Shown here piece after piece: positions 10,310-21,949 of a stretch of 64,000 bases of DNA. Position 1 is the first letter of the stretch. Each line of letters starts with the position of its first letter. The notes beneath the pieces were generated by a model, which saw nothing but the letters and a program-made list of their open reading frames with translations, was not told the origin of the DNA and did not search any database. The position numbers and the translations under genes were made by a program. The stretch comes from Aquilaria yunnanensis (lineage: Eukaryota; Streptophyta; Magnoliopsida; Malvales; Thymelaeaceae): the NCBI GenBank assembly GCA_039654915.1, contig CM077596.1, positions 4,278,001 through 4,342,000 of the forward strand. The letters run 5' to 3'.

Positions 10310-12130
10310 ATATCATGGTTTAAAGAGGTGGCTAATGGCATCAAATGTCCTAGGGCTATCACACATATTACACATTGTTCTAGAGTAATCATAATATTGC
10401 ACATTCAACCTCCACCATTGATTATCGCTAGAAAAACTAAACAATTGGATTAAAGTGAAGGTCTAGGGTAAAATTTTGGCAATAGACATTGTTTACCACT
10501 GCTGGACATTTTTTGGCAGTCATCTATGAAAGTTAAAGAAAAAATTTTGAACAATTCAAAACACCTATACCATTCAATTTTTTTCACTCCCTTCTTAGAT
10601 TTTTCATGAAGAATCAAATCCTAAATCTTAGCTGATCACATCTAAATCAGGAGAAAATAACTTTTGATTTTAAAATTTTTTTCAAGCATTTGACATAGAT
10701 AAGTTAAAGGAAATTTTGATTTTCTTAAAGCAGCTCAAGTTGCTTAATCATTTGGGTGGTGTCATATTATAGTTTGTGACCCAACTGAGACGAGCACAAA
10801 ACCCTATCATTTCCTAATATTTATGCACTATGCCAATTGAGGAGTTGAACATAAGGTAGGTAGAGTGGCACGTTGTGTAAATATTGTGAAGTAACAGTAG
10901 TTTTGTGGTTCTTCGAGACCCACGAAATGACGTGATGGTATTGATTAAGAGCCTATTTGGCATCCACATTTTTCCACTCAAACGCTATCCAAAATGATAA
11001 AACCCCTTGGTCACTTGTTTGTTTTCTGGCAAGCAAATTTGATGCAATCGTTAATATGCAAACGCTGAAATCACTGGGCAACTAAATGTAGCCCACTCCT
11101 CCCCCCAACAAGCATTCCTTGAGTGATGATAGCTTTGAGAAGCCAATATCTCAAAAATACCTACGAAAATTTTTAGTAATTGGAGCAGGAAATTGGTGAG
11201 GTCTTCGCACCAAAGCTGGTTTTTTAAAAGGCAGAAAAAATCAGGCAAAATAAAGAATAAGGGAAGATCTACATTAGAAGAAGGAAGAACATGGAAGAAT
11301 TTGAAAAGGTAAGTTTTTCTCTCGCTTCCATCAATTGGTTGTTTGACTTCCATCAATTTTTCCTTTGTTTTTGTTTCATTGGCAAGTATCAACGTGTTTT
11401 GTTCAAGTTCAAACAAAATGCACACAAAATTTTTAATCTTCTCCCAATATCTGTATAACTCAAGAATAATTTTAGATCTTCTCACAATCTTTGCATAACT
11501 CATAATTTTTGTTCGAATCCATTTTAAAAGAAAATTAAAGGATACCAGTTTGACTGTTTGTATTTCCGCCTAGTTTTTGCTTTGTTATTTCTTGTTGTTG
11601 TGTTTGTTGTATGCATAATTGTGGCTGGGTGGTGCTTGTGCTTGTTCTAATTTTAAGTCTTGTTCATTTATTATTTTTTTATACTTCATCTTTAAAGAAA
11701 AAAAAACAACTAGTATTTGGCGAGGGAATAAGTCACAACAGCCACTACCATGTGTAAAATCCAAGACTAGTTGATTGGTGTAATTATAAATCTTACTTCT
11801 ACATTTGTCCTCTTGAAGATTTTTTTTTATTGTTCTAAAATTAGTTATCTAATTCTAGTTTTGCTCTCTATGTTTTTTTGTACACACTTATTATGCTATA
11901 TTATGGTCATTGACTTATTTTAATCATTCTCTTATTGTGTTTGTTTTTTAATGGCTACAATATGGATGCAATTACCTATCAGATTAGTAGGACTTGTTTT
12001 CCCAATCATTCAAACTTCTTGATTAAAACTTTGACTCAAACTTGTTCTAGTTTGCAAGCTTGATCATGTTGTTTAAGTAGATATTCATGCACAAACTTAA
12101 TTTGTATCATTTGACTTATTTGATGGAAAT
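10310..12130. other. Gene-free stretch with possible 5' end of the PIF/Harbinger element
   Basis: No gene is recognised. At 10948-10965 the sequence TTAAGAGCCTATTTGGCA looks like a PIF/Harbinger terminus (a G/C-rich start followed by TTTGGC, next to a TTA/TAA target trinucleotide) and lies upstream of the element's ORF1, in the right direction. A clean partner at the other end was not found; the nearest candidate, GGCCTATGA at about 18153 preceded by GTGCATCT, is weak. The 150-codon minus frame at 11051-11503 has no recognisable domain. Confidence 0.3.
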
Positions 12131-12830
12131 TTGTTTACTTATCTTTTGTCAGTTGATGGTATATGGAAAAATGTGCTTCTAACACTAGAAATAGTCAAAA
12201 TCAGTGTGCTAGCATACAAAGTAGGGAAAAATGGAGTAAGAGTGATATTATTATATTTTGTGACATATGCAAAAAAGAGCTTAATGATGGTAGTAGGCAA
12301 GGTGGTCACTTAAAAGAATTTACCTATTTATATATGTTCTTATGATTATATTTTCTTGCTGTTGTATAGGCCAACCTAGAGTTAGCTAGGTTAGAACCAA
12401 AAGCCTAAATCTAGAGTTAGAAAATAAATAAGATGAGCTATTTTTTGGTGTAGTTGCTAAAGCTAATGATATTTGGGCTCGATCAGGTGGTTATCCTCTA
12501 GAAAGATTTTTTTATGCTTCTACACTGTCAATTGGTTTAGTCAATAATAATGGTAGTTGTGAAAGTGAGGATATTGAAGTGGTCAATGCATGCATTATTT
12601 TAGAAGCTAAAGAGAGTAAATGCAAAAAAAATGGCAAAAAGAAGCAACTTTATAAGGGGAAATAAGGAGCTTTAGTGCTGTCCACAAAAATATATGACAT
12701 CAAACAAGGAATTGAGAGTCACAAGAATGCTATAATGGCGAGAGTTAGCAAATTGCCTCCTACTATCATTGATACAATTGAGGTTTTAAGCGCTATGGAG
12801 GCCAATGTGTCATAGTTTAGTTCACTTTAT
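12131..12830 (+). pseudogene. PIF/Harbinger ORF1 (Myb/SANT-like DNA-binding protein) pseudogene
   Basis: The frame at 12163-12345 contains WSKSDIIIFCDICKKELN followed by DGSRQGGHLKE. This corresponds to the W...FCDIC.EE...GNRPGTH motif of the plant Myb/SANT-like family that forms ORF1 of PIF/Harbinger transposons, where it partners the transposase. A second piece (about 12440-12664) reads LFFGVVAKANDIWARSGGYP, and a third (about 12674-12810) reads LSTKIYDIKQGIESHKNAIM; both would fit the C-terminal part. In-frame stops separate the pieces. It lies 2.3 kb upstream of the transposase fragment and on the same strand, as usual for this superfamily. Assignment rests on the first motif plus context. 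Confidence 0.6.
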
Positions 12831-15117
12831 CACTTTGCTGCAAAGTTCCAATAAAGAGAAATGTGAGATGTTTATGGCATTAAAGAGCTATTCTGCAAGG
12901 TTGTGGTACATGAATGTAAAAAAAAATTAAGGTGGAAACAAATGAAGCGTGCACTTTTAGTAGTCAATTTGAAAATAATTAGTTTAGGTTTCTTTTGAAC
13001 TAAATGTTTGTTAGTCTCATAGTTTCACTTTGTGAATTTATGAATGGCTTCAGTAGTACTGTTGGGTGGTTTATAGTTTTGAAGTTTTTTAGTTTCAATT
13101 TTATAAAATCTATTTTTCCTAAAATAAATGTAGAAAGTGATCGTTTCATTTTTAATGAGATTTTTATTTCCTTTGCTACTTAGTAGTTTATTTTGGTCTG
13201 ACTACTTTTTGTCCTTTTTTTCCTGAGGTTTTGTGCTTTTTCCTTTGCATTAAGTTATGCTTTATTCTATAATACTTAAGCTTTGGTTACAAATGTTGCA
13301 TTTTTTGTACAAACTTCTTGAATTTTCTTTTCAAGCAAGTACAGTTAAATGTACAAAAGCATGTTTTATGGAATTAGACACTATTTACTCAAGGATTTAG
13401 CTACTGAACCTTTAAATTGAGTAAATGTTCTTGGTTGGTCAAACATGAATTTGACTTTTTGAAATAAGACTTATCTTGAGCTGAAACTCTATGAACACAT
13501 TATTAATCATATTTAGGAAGTGTTAGAACTTCTTTTATAGTAAAAGACCATGTTTGCTAAAGGAAATAAATTATTTCATTTATTGTAGGTGTTTGACAAT
13601 TCTTGTTAGATACGTTGTTATTGTTCTTTTCATATATTTTCAGTGAGATTTTGTTTGACCTAAGAGTGGGGAGTGTAGTACAAATATTGCAACTAAACCT
13701 TGTCTAATAAAACTGCTAGAGTTTTGTTTTAGTCTAGTACTTACCTTAGGGAATGTAAGATATGTGAGGACCTTTTAGCCTTGTACTTATGTTTTCATAT
13801 TGCTGCTAGCTATTGCTACATTTTCCTACTTTATCTTAGTTTCATTTTCTTGCATTTTTGTTGCTAGTTGCATTTTACCGGTACTACACTTTTGTTTAGT
13901 TTTCATTGTTTTTATGGACTCTTCAATTTTTCTCTCTATCTTAGTTGCATTTATTTATGGAGTTTTGAATGTTTTATATTTATGTCTTGGAGCTCCTTCC
14001 TTTTGTTATGCATTTAATTTTATGTACTTTTTTTTAATATTTTGATGTTTGTATTATCGACTAAAATGTTGCCTTGTGAATTTTGTGGCTTATTGTGGCC
14101 TTCCAGGTAGGGGGAAAAACCTAATATAGTGCACCAAAAATCCTAAAGTTTAGGCTTATAAATAAAAATTTTGTAGAGGCAACATGAAGCATAAGAAAAA
14201 TGCTTTGACTTTGAGATTGATATTAAGTTTTACAACATAGTTTAAGCTAAAACTTTGCAGACAAGTTAGATAACATAAAAGAAACGTGTAGAAGACATCA
14301 AATCAGAAACCTATACATTAAACCACAGTTTTGCAAAGTAATTACCAGTGATATGTGAAGTAGAAACATGTATTTACATACCTAAAACATTCTTGTAATC
14401 CCAAACTTACACACTATTACCTACAAAATTCTTGGAGGAGCTATAAAATACTAAGTTTGGCTTTAAAATCTAGTTTGGTAGTTTAGACATAATTCAAACA
14501 TAGTTAAGTACTTGAACAAAAGATCTTAGGTCAAAACAATAACTCTAACTATAATTCAAAAGTTAGAAAACTACTAAGCTTTTTTCTGCAGTAAGTTTTT
14601 TTTAAACAAATTAGTAGTCAACCAGGTCTATTTCTAGGTAAATAAATGTATAAACTTGTAGGCAATGAGTTTAAACCATTGCCATTTAGAATAGTGAATC
14701 ACCAATCAAGTGCAGGCAAAACAAGTCTGTTATATTCTGTAGGATAAAGCTACCACAAAACCCAATTAGCTGGCCATTGGTAGGAATCCATTAAAATTGA
14801 TTATTTAGAATAGTGAAACAACAATTGGTCCTTTTATTCCGGAAATTCCAAGTTCATAAATTGGTACAAAAATCATGACTTGTATGTGTTCATCAAATCA
14901 AGTATAGAATCAGCCTCTAAAAATTAGCTTACAAAAAAACCAAGCTTTTCTTTTATCTTTCGAGTCTAAGTATTCATTAGTCTTCATTGTAAAGTAATTT
15001 AACTAAAATTTGTGTAAAACATATTGATAGTCTATTATAAAAATTATGTTCTTAGTAGGGGTTTGTCTTGAAGGGATTGATGATTATTAGCGATAGCACG
15101 TTCTTAAAAGGCTATGC
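12831..15117. other. Interior of PIF/Harbinger element between ORF1 and ORF2, no gene seen
   Basis: AT-rich sequence with long runs of T on the plus strand. The frame at 13800-14045 is hydrophobic only because of this T-rich bias and has no recognisable domain. Confidence 0.4.
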
Positions 15118-16330
15118 ATGGACTCTGCACAAACTGGTGAATTATGGGTTAGAGAATTGCTACAGGGGCATGATAGAATATTTTATGATAAATTTAGAAT
15201 GACCAAAGAAACTTTTTTAGAGTTTGCTTTACACTTTGAAAAAAAATTATGGATTAGGTGGTTCTGTGAATATATCCACAATGGAGGCACTTGCAATTTT
15301 TATAAATATATTAGAACATGGAGAGTCTAATCAAGAAACATAAAAGTACTTTCAAAGTTCAAGAGAAACAATCAACAGATATTTTACTATAGTATTAAAG
15401 AGCATCATCTATATGATATCTGATATCATAAAGCCTAGTGATCTCAATTTTACCTGGACACCAGAGCAAATAAGAAATGATCATAGGTACATGTCTTATT
15501 TTAAGGCAATTAAGCTTTGTGAAAATTTTAGGGCTAATTTAGTGTACTTTAATGTCACTCAAATCCTTATTCATTTTATTAAGCACTTTTATCTTTTACT
15601 TCTTGTTATGATATGTACACTAATTGGTGCCATTAATGGCACATATATTGGACACAAAGGTGTGCCAACACCAAATGTCATAGCAGTATGTGACTTTAAT
15701 ATGTGCTTCACTTTTGTTTTTATTGGTTAGGTGGGATTGGCTCATGATTTTAATTTATTTAAAACTGCTTTATATCAATAGAGATGGAACCTCCCTCATC
15801 CATCTCCTGGTTAGCTATTTGATTATTTATAACTACAGACATTGATATTGCTCTTAATCCGTAATTCAACTAAAAATGATAGGATTATGGAGATAAGTAT
15901 TACCTAATGGATATAGGGTACCCTCAAATTCCAGATTATTTAGGGCCTTATATAGGAGAAAGTTACCACCAATCTGATTTTCTTTAAGGAAAGCCAACAT
16001 CAAGAAAAAGAAGAGATATTTAACAAAATGCATTCTTCTTTATGAAGTGTTATTAAAAGAGCATTTGGAGTATTAAAAAATAAATACGATATCTTAAAAC
16101 ATATGCACAATTATCTTTTTGCAAAGCAAGTCTTGATTGTGATAGTAGCCATGACTCTACATAATTACATACAATGACATGTATGCAGCAATGATTCAGA
16201 TTTTCATAAGGTTGCGAATAAGAATTAAAAGTTTGAAGAACTTAGTGATGAAAAAGATAGCTATGAAAGTAAGAGAAGAAATGTCAATGAATCAGAGATG
16301 TCTTAACTAAGAGAAAAAAATTGCTAATAC
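15118..16330 (+). pseudogene. PIF/Harbinger DDE transposase pseudogene (catalytic residues lost)
   Basis: Ordered pieces match the HARBI1/DDE_Tnp_4 family of plant PIF elements. N-terminal: GHDRIFYDKFRMTKETF, then in a shifted frame MEALAIFINILEHGESNQE and SSRETINRYFTIVLK. Catalytic core: IGAINGTYIGHKGVPTPNVI and AVCDFNMCFTFVFIG, then YYLMDIGYPQIPDYLGPY, and VIKRAFGVLKNKYDILKHM ending ALHNYI-like MTLHNYIQ at about 16176. A C-terminal MS.LREK tail reaches about 16330. In the family the acidic triad sits in GAIDGTH, VDAGYP and IERAFG. Here the first Asp is Asn (AAT), the second is kept (MDIGYP), and the Glu is Lys (AAA). Many stops and frameshifts also break it, so it is inactive. Confidence 0.85.
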
Positions 16331-18140
16331 TTTACTGTCAAGGCACTAGATTAAGGTCTTTCATTTTATAGATTAGATGAATTGCACTTAATTGGAAGTT
16401 GTTCAACTTTTTCTATTTCAAAGACACCTTGTTAGATTTTTTTATATATTTGATTTGTAGCTGCAAAGTGTTGCTTTACATACTATACCACCAAATAGTA
16501 AATTTTTTTTATTATATAGGTTGAATAAGTATTCCAATTTTTTTTTATAGGTGGTATGTGCTGATTGTCATGTTAATAACTCAATGGAGAAAGAAACAGT
16601 TCTGGTATGGATGGCCAAAAAAATTTGTAATAGGTGGAAAAAAATGTATGTTTTTTCTTTTGTTTTTTTGTTGCTAGAGAAACTTGGGTATTTTAGATAA
16701 ATTTACTACATGATACCTTTTCTAAAAAGCTAGTCTATCAAACACTAAAAACTTCAAAGCTAATCACTAACTCTAATGTTAGTAGCTAATCGCTAAAGTG
16801 ACTCACTGACATTGTTCCTAAACAGAAACTAAGTTTAGGTAGCTTAAGCTGCTTTAAGTTAAACCAAAATTGGCTTATGAGATTTGAAGTTTGGTATTTT
16901 AACAAAAGTAATAAAGGAGAGTGAGAGAAATTAAATTGTAAAAATAGGTTAAAAATACTGAATTTTCTAGTATCAGCCACTATGGATAGTGGTCAGGAAA
17001 TGTCAATAATGGCTATTCATGGTGGGCAATAATAAAAAAATTTTATATTTTTAAAAGTTTTTAACAATTCTATTGTCTCAATCTCTACAATTTTTACTAA
17101 AGCACAGTATCTAAAATCTTAACTTTTCCCCTTAGAATACTCGCTAAAACTTTAAAACTAAAAATTTTCTCTTCCAAATTTAATGAGATAGAAAGAGATT
17201 ATGAGTTTAATTCAATAAAAAAATTTGTTAAGTGGGAATAACTAAATGGTGTTGGTGGTTTTGAATCTGAGAAAATCTTACAAGCTCTTAGTTGGGAAAT
17301 ATACTTATAGTAGCCTTCCATATTTTAGAAAATTTTTTGTAATTGGCACTGGTAGAGAAGTTAGGGGAAGTTAATGAAGGGTGTAAGTTTGACTCTTCTT
17401 CATGCATCTGTCTATTTTCTTTCCTTTTCTATTCTTTTTCCTTTTTTGTTTTGTTTTCATCTTTTTTTTAATTACAAAAATAAAAAATTTGCAACATATA
17501 AATAATAAATTTATTAGATTGAAAAAAAAATATTCACAAAAGAAAAGGATTTGCAACTTTAATCTCTCTTTTGTATTTGAATTTATTTTTTTCCAGTTTT
17601 ATACTCTTTTTTTTTTTTGCTTTTAATTTCTCTGCCTGTTCTTCTCAATTTTATTTTATATTTTTCTTTTTTCTCTTGAAAATTCATGTAATTTTTTATA
17701 CATTTTTTTTTCAAGATTTTCAACTAATAAAAGAAAAAAAAGCTAGTCTAGATAAATAAAAATATTTATTGGTTAAAGAATTGTTAGTTCATTTAAAAGA
17801 GGAAAAAGATACAGACAAAATAAGAGCTAATTTATCTAAAAAAACCTAACAGCTATTCGTAAAAGAATAAATAAAATAAAAAATCCTATCTAAAAAACCA
17901 ATAATAATTTTAAAAAATAATAAATTGAGCAAAGAGAACAAATAATTATCATAAAAATAGTTACTTTTTATAAAATAATAAATAGCTAATAACCAAAAAA
18001 CAAACAGCTGTGAATAAAAAACTGATAAAAGAATAGATGGTATTTATAAAATAATAAACCTAATAAATGAAAAAATAGTATTCATAATAAAAGAAACATG
18101 ATAAAAAATAATAAATAGAGCTGATAAAAAATAAAAGTGT
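16331..18140. repeat. AT-rich low-complexity sequence downstream of the PIF transposase
   Basis: Between about 17410 and 17750 the plus strand is a long T-rich run, and from about 17760 to 18130 it is an A-rich tract full of AATAAAT and AATAATAAA words with CAGCTGTG at about 18006. It could include the 3' subterminal part of the PIF element. Short frames here are products of base bias. No gene is seen. Confidence 0.5.
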
Positions 18141-20315
18141 ACATTGTGCATCTGGCCTATGAAAAACCTATTATTTGATTTGATAAGTTTTGAAATCAGG
18201 TGTAATAGATGATTGTTAAAGAACCTCTAATAGTAGCAGTCAACCAATATTTGTTGCCAAAGTTTTACCTTAGACCTTAAATTTTGAATTTTAAGGAGAA
18301 TTAAATTGTTGATTAAATGGTAACCCACGAATGTAAAATGCCCATCAGTAATAGAAAACCATATTTAATCTTTTTTTAATGGTGAATTGTTTCAAGATAA
18401 ATTTTGCAAACACTTCATAGTCTTAAGATGAACGTGCAACATGATTGATAGTTTTGCAAGATTTGTTGTCATTTACCCTTTAAAAGGGTAAAGACATTGA
18501 CAGTCATTCAACATTATTGACATGGTCAACTTGGTCCTTCAATTAAAACTCAAAGCCCAATAGTCTGTAAACTTTTTTCTGATAGAATGACATTCATCTC
18601 ACTAATTGTAAGCTATATAGAATCCACAGCACAAATAAAACACTAAGGTATGGAGGGCAGTTGGCTCAAGTTTAGGCATTACAATGCGTCCTATAAATAC
18701 TGTACCAGGAAGAAAAATTTCATGAGTAATAAATTGGATAATCTCAATATTTATGCCTACAAATCTAAATAAATTGATTGGAAGAACAATAAGAAAAAAC
18801 TAGCAAGCTAACTAGATAAGCCAATGCATTGACTAAACCTAACATACAATTGGACTAACACACCATAATCAAAGCATAAGACTTGAACGAATGCTAATGA
18901 AAACAAAAAAACAAAATTAAAATAAAAACAAAACACCAAACCCTTGATTCATTATTCAAATATTGCTCACTGTCACTAAAAACTTCATGTTATTTTTTAT
19001 GGCTTAGCCAAACCAACATCAATGAAATGATGAGTCACAATCCATTGTAAAAGCCAACCATGTTGCTCGATGTCCACCGACAAGATGGGTCACTAGAAGA
19101 AGCAAACTTGAAGAAAACATTAGTAATCATGGCGATCAGATGATATAGGATAATAAATTGACTAGCCAAGCTTGAACTAAGAGCCAAGCTCTATTGGATA
19201 CAAAGCAGAAAGTTTGGAAGGTTGAGAGGATGTAGAGTAGCTAGGGATATTTTTTGTTTTGTTGCCTATTAATTAAAGATTTCCCAGCCTAGACTTTAAA
19301 AGTATCAAATTAATCTAACAATGGATCACACAAGTAGGACATAACTAGGCACTATTATAATTTAGCTAATTGGAATATGTCCAGTATCTTTCCTTTTTTT
19401 CTTGAAAAACATAATTCAAGAAAAATCTTTGTCTATTTCAATTACTCAATCTTCAAACTTTAATACCTTCTCTTATTTCAATCCTTTCTTTTAAAAAATT
19501 GTATTACTACAGGTGTGGCTTAATTGTAATTGAATTGTAGATGTATTTAATTAGTTAATAGTAGTAATTAATAGAATCTTAATATGCTTCCAAAAATAGT
19601 CTTAAAAGAATACAATGTTCTTGGTGCATTTTGCAAATCTTGTCACAGTGCTAATTCATAACTTATTAAAAAAAGCCTAATTAATATTTTTTGTGAATTT
19701 TGTGAGGGTTGGTCTAGTGCTACACTATAACTCATTAAGAAAAGCTTAAGTACCAAGATTGTCACTTAAATGCGGTGTTTAAGGGAAAAATTCAACATTA
19801 TGATAATATTAGGTTTTAATCTCTCTAAAGGATGGGGTGGGGAGAGTGTGTGTTTGGCAGGTAAGTAGGATAGTTTCAGATTTACAAAGGATTATTGAAA
19901 AAAAAAAGGCTTTCCTAGATATAGAAACAAGTTATAACATGAATCCAATTTTGTTTTGTCTAACTACTTTACAAATTTCCCAAAGGTAATGAATGTTATA
20001 GATCCGTAAATGGATGTTGCAAAGTTTGAAGTGGTTATCGATGTCTATATTGTGGGATGAAGTAATCCTAGAGTCTAATATTTCAGTTTTGTGAGGTTTA
20101 AGAAACCATTAAACCCCATGAAATTGCTGGTAGAACTGGGCAAAATGTGGATTGGAGATTATAGGTGAGAATAAGTGCAACGAAGAAAAGGTGCGTGGAG
20201 GGCAGCTCAGTAAAAAAGCAGAATGGAGCTAGAGGAAAAGCTTGGAGGAGAGAAAGGTGGACTGCAATATGACTGGTTTTATGAGATGTGAAGAGAAGCG
20301 AGATAATGACAACCT
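18141..20315. other. Gene-free stretch
   Basis: No gene or transposon domain is recognised. Between 19640 and 19755 a block with GTGCTA, ATAACT(T/C)ATTAA and AAAAGC(C/T)TAA occurs twice, about 80 bp apart, suggesting a decayed short tandem duplication. The part just before 20316 may be the 5' untranslated region of the LINE. Confidence 0.4.
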
Positions 20316-21058
20316 GTGAAAAGTTACAAAAAAACACTAAATAATAGTAGTAGTAGAGAAGAAGAAGAAGATATACCGAGGAGGCAAATGACCACAATAC
20401 AACAAAAAAAAGCAAGTAAAAATAAGGATCAAAATGCCAAGAGGTCCAGTTGGAAGAGTAAGAAACGATACCTAGAACTAAATGAAAGTTTAGAAGCATC
20501 TTGGGCAAACATCGAGTTCCAAACTAACTATGAGGAGAAGGTATGGTTGTACAATGCCTTGGTCAAGTTTATAAGATATCTAGATACATCAGCATACTAG
20601 TGAATGAGGTATTCAATGAGCAGAGATTTAATTGTCAAATATGTGTGATGGGGTGGGGAAGCGTTGTCCTTTTATCATTTAAGACCATTGAGGACAAAGA
20701 TTTTTTTCTTGAGATGATTGAAGAAATGAGAGAATGGTTCGATGGTTTAAGAGTTTGGAAGCCAAGGGATGTTCATAAAGAATTATGAAGTGGATTTGTT
20801 TAAAAAAAGTTCTATTATATGTTAACATGAAGAGATTCTTCTATCTAGTAGGAAACATATGGGGGAACCATATGGTAGTAGATGATGCTACATTATTTAA
20901 GAATAAATTGCATGTTGCAAGAGTCCTTATTTATTACTCAAGATCACATCCACCACAATTTGCCAATATCAAAATTGATGATAAAGTGTCCCGGATTCAC
21001 ATTTTGAAAGAACTAGTTTGTAATATGTTAAATAGTCCTTATGTCAAATTATGGCCCT
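20316..21058 (+). pseudogene. LINE ORF1 pseudogene (DUF4283-like nucleic-acid-binding domain)
   Basis: Successive frames read a lysine-rich N-terminus (about 20316-20500), then CVMGWGSVVLLSFKTIEDKD and MREWFDGLRVWKPRDVH, a one-base shift, then YLVGNIWGNHMVVDDATLF and LHVARVLIYYSRSHPP. This follows the plant DUF4283 pattern VLLSF.......W....W.......R..W.R..G.P...W.......G..(W/F)G..V..D..T......D.AR.L(V/I). In LINEs this protein binds element RNA. At least two frameshifts or stops break it, and downstream sequence to about 21900 gives only short lysine-rich pieces, as expected of the poorly conserved tail. Confidence 0.65.
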
Positions 21059-21949
21059 AAGATAATGAAAAGGAGAAGTTTGTGTCAAATGAATGGGAAG
21101 GGAAGCTATTGCAGTCATTTGCTAGTAATGGCAAAGAAGGGAATAATGTAAAGGACTTTTTGATTACTAAGAAGGAGTCCAAGCTGAAAGACAACTTTAT
21201 CATTGCTAAGACAAATAACGTCACTAGCATTGATAAGGTTTAAAAATTGTCTTAAAGATGTTGATTCCAAATCTAGTTAGATTAATGTTATATTTAATAA
21301 GGCAGACTTTAGGGGGTTGGAGGTGGTGCCTAGGAATAAGATGAGAAGAAACGAACATCAATCAACCTTAGTGAGAGATAAGAAGGATCTAATTGGGCCA
21401 AGTGATTTGGGCCATGTAATAAGCATAAATGTCCAGGAAACTGTTGGAGTGGGCAAAAATATTAGCCAAAAGAAATTATGGACTCACTAATGGTCCAATA
21501 GGTTGACTCTAGTAAGGCCCATTTCCTAAATAAAACAGGAAAATAGGGCAATAAAATTGAGAATATTAAGGAGTCTATTGTCTGAAATTTGATAAATAAT
21601 GGAAGACTAAAATAACTAGTAAACCAAAGAATGGAAAAAGAGTAAAAAAATAAGCTATAAGGTGAAAAATAGAAGGAAAGTGTAAGCCATTGTTATTTCA
21701 AATGGGAAGAAGGAAAGTAAGGAAAAAATGAGATTTCAGGTAGGGTTAGCAGAGGAAGTTAAATTGATAGTAGCTAAAGATAAAGCGAGGATGGAAATAG
21801 AGACAATCTTGCAAACATATGAAAGATGGATCTCACATTGATAGAGATTTAGAGGATTTGAATAGGAAGATTATGGAGTTGAGGCTAAAAGATCCAAAGT
21901 TGGCAGAGAAAATATAGAAGGTATTATCATTGGCGTGCCCTTCTTTAAT

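Noticed and set aside
11051..11503. 150-codon minus-strand open frame
   Set aside because: No recognisable domain, no plausible promoter or splice context, and it lies in AT-rich intertransposon DNA; probably chance.
20098..20508. 136-codon minus-strand frame
   Set aside because: Antisense to the LINE ORF1 start; hydrophobic through base bias; no domain.
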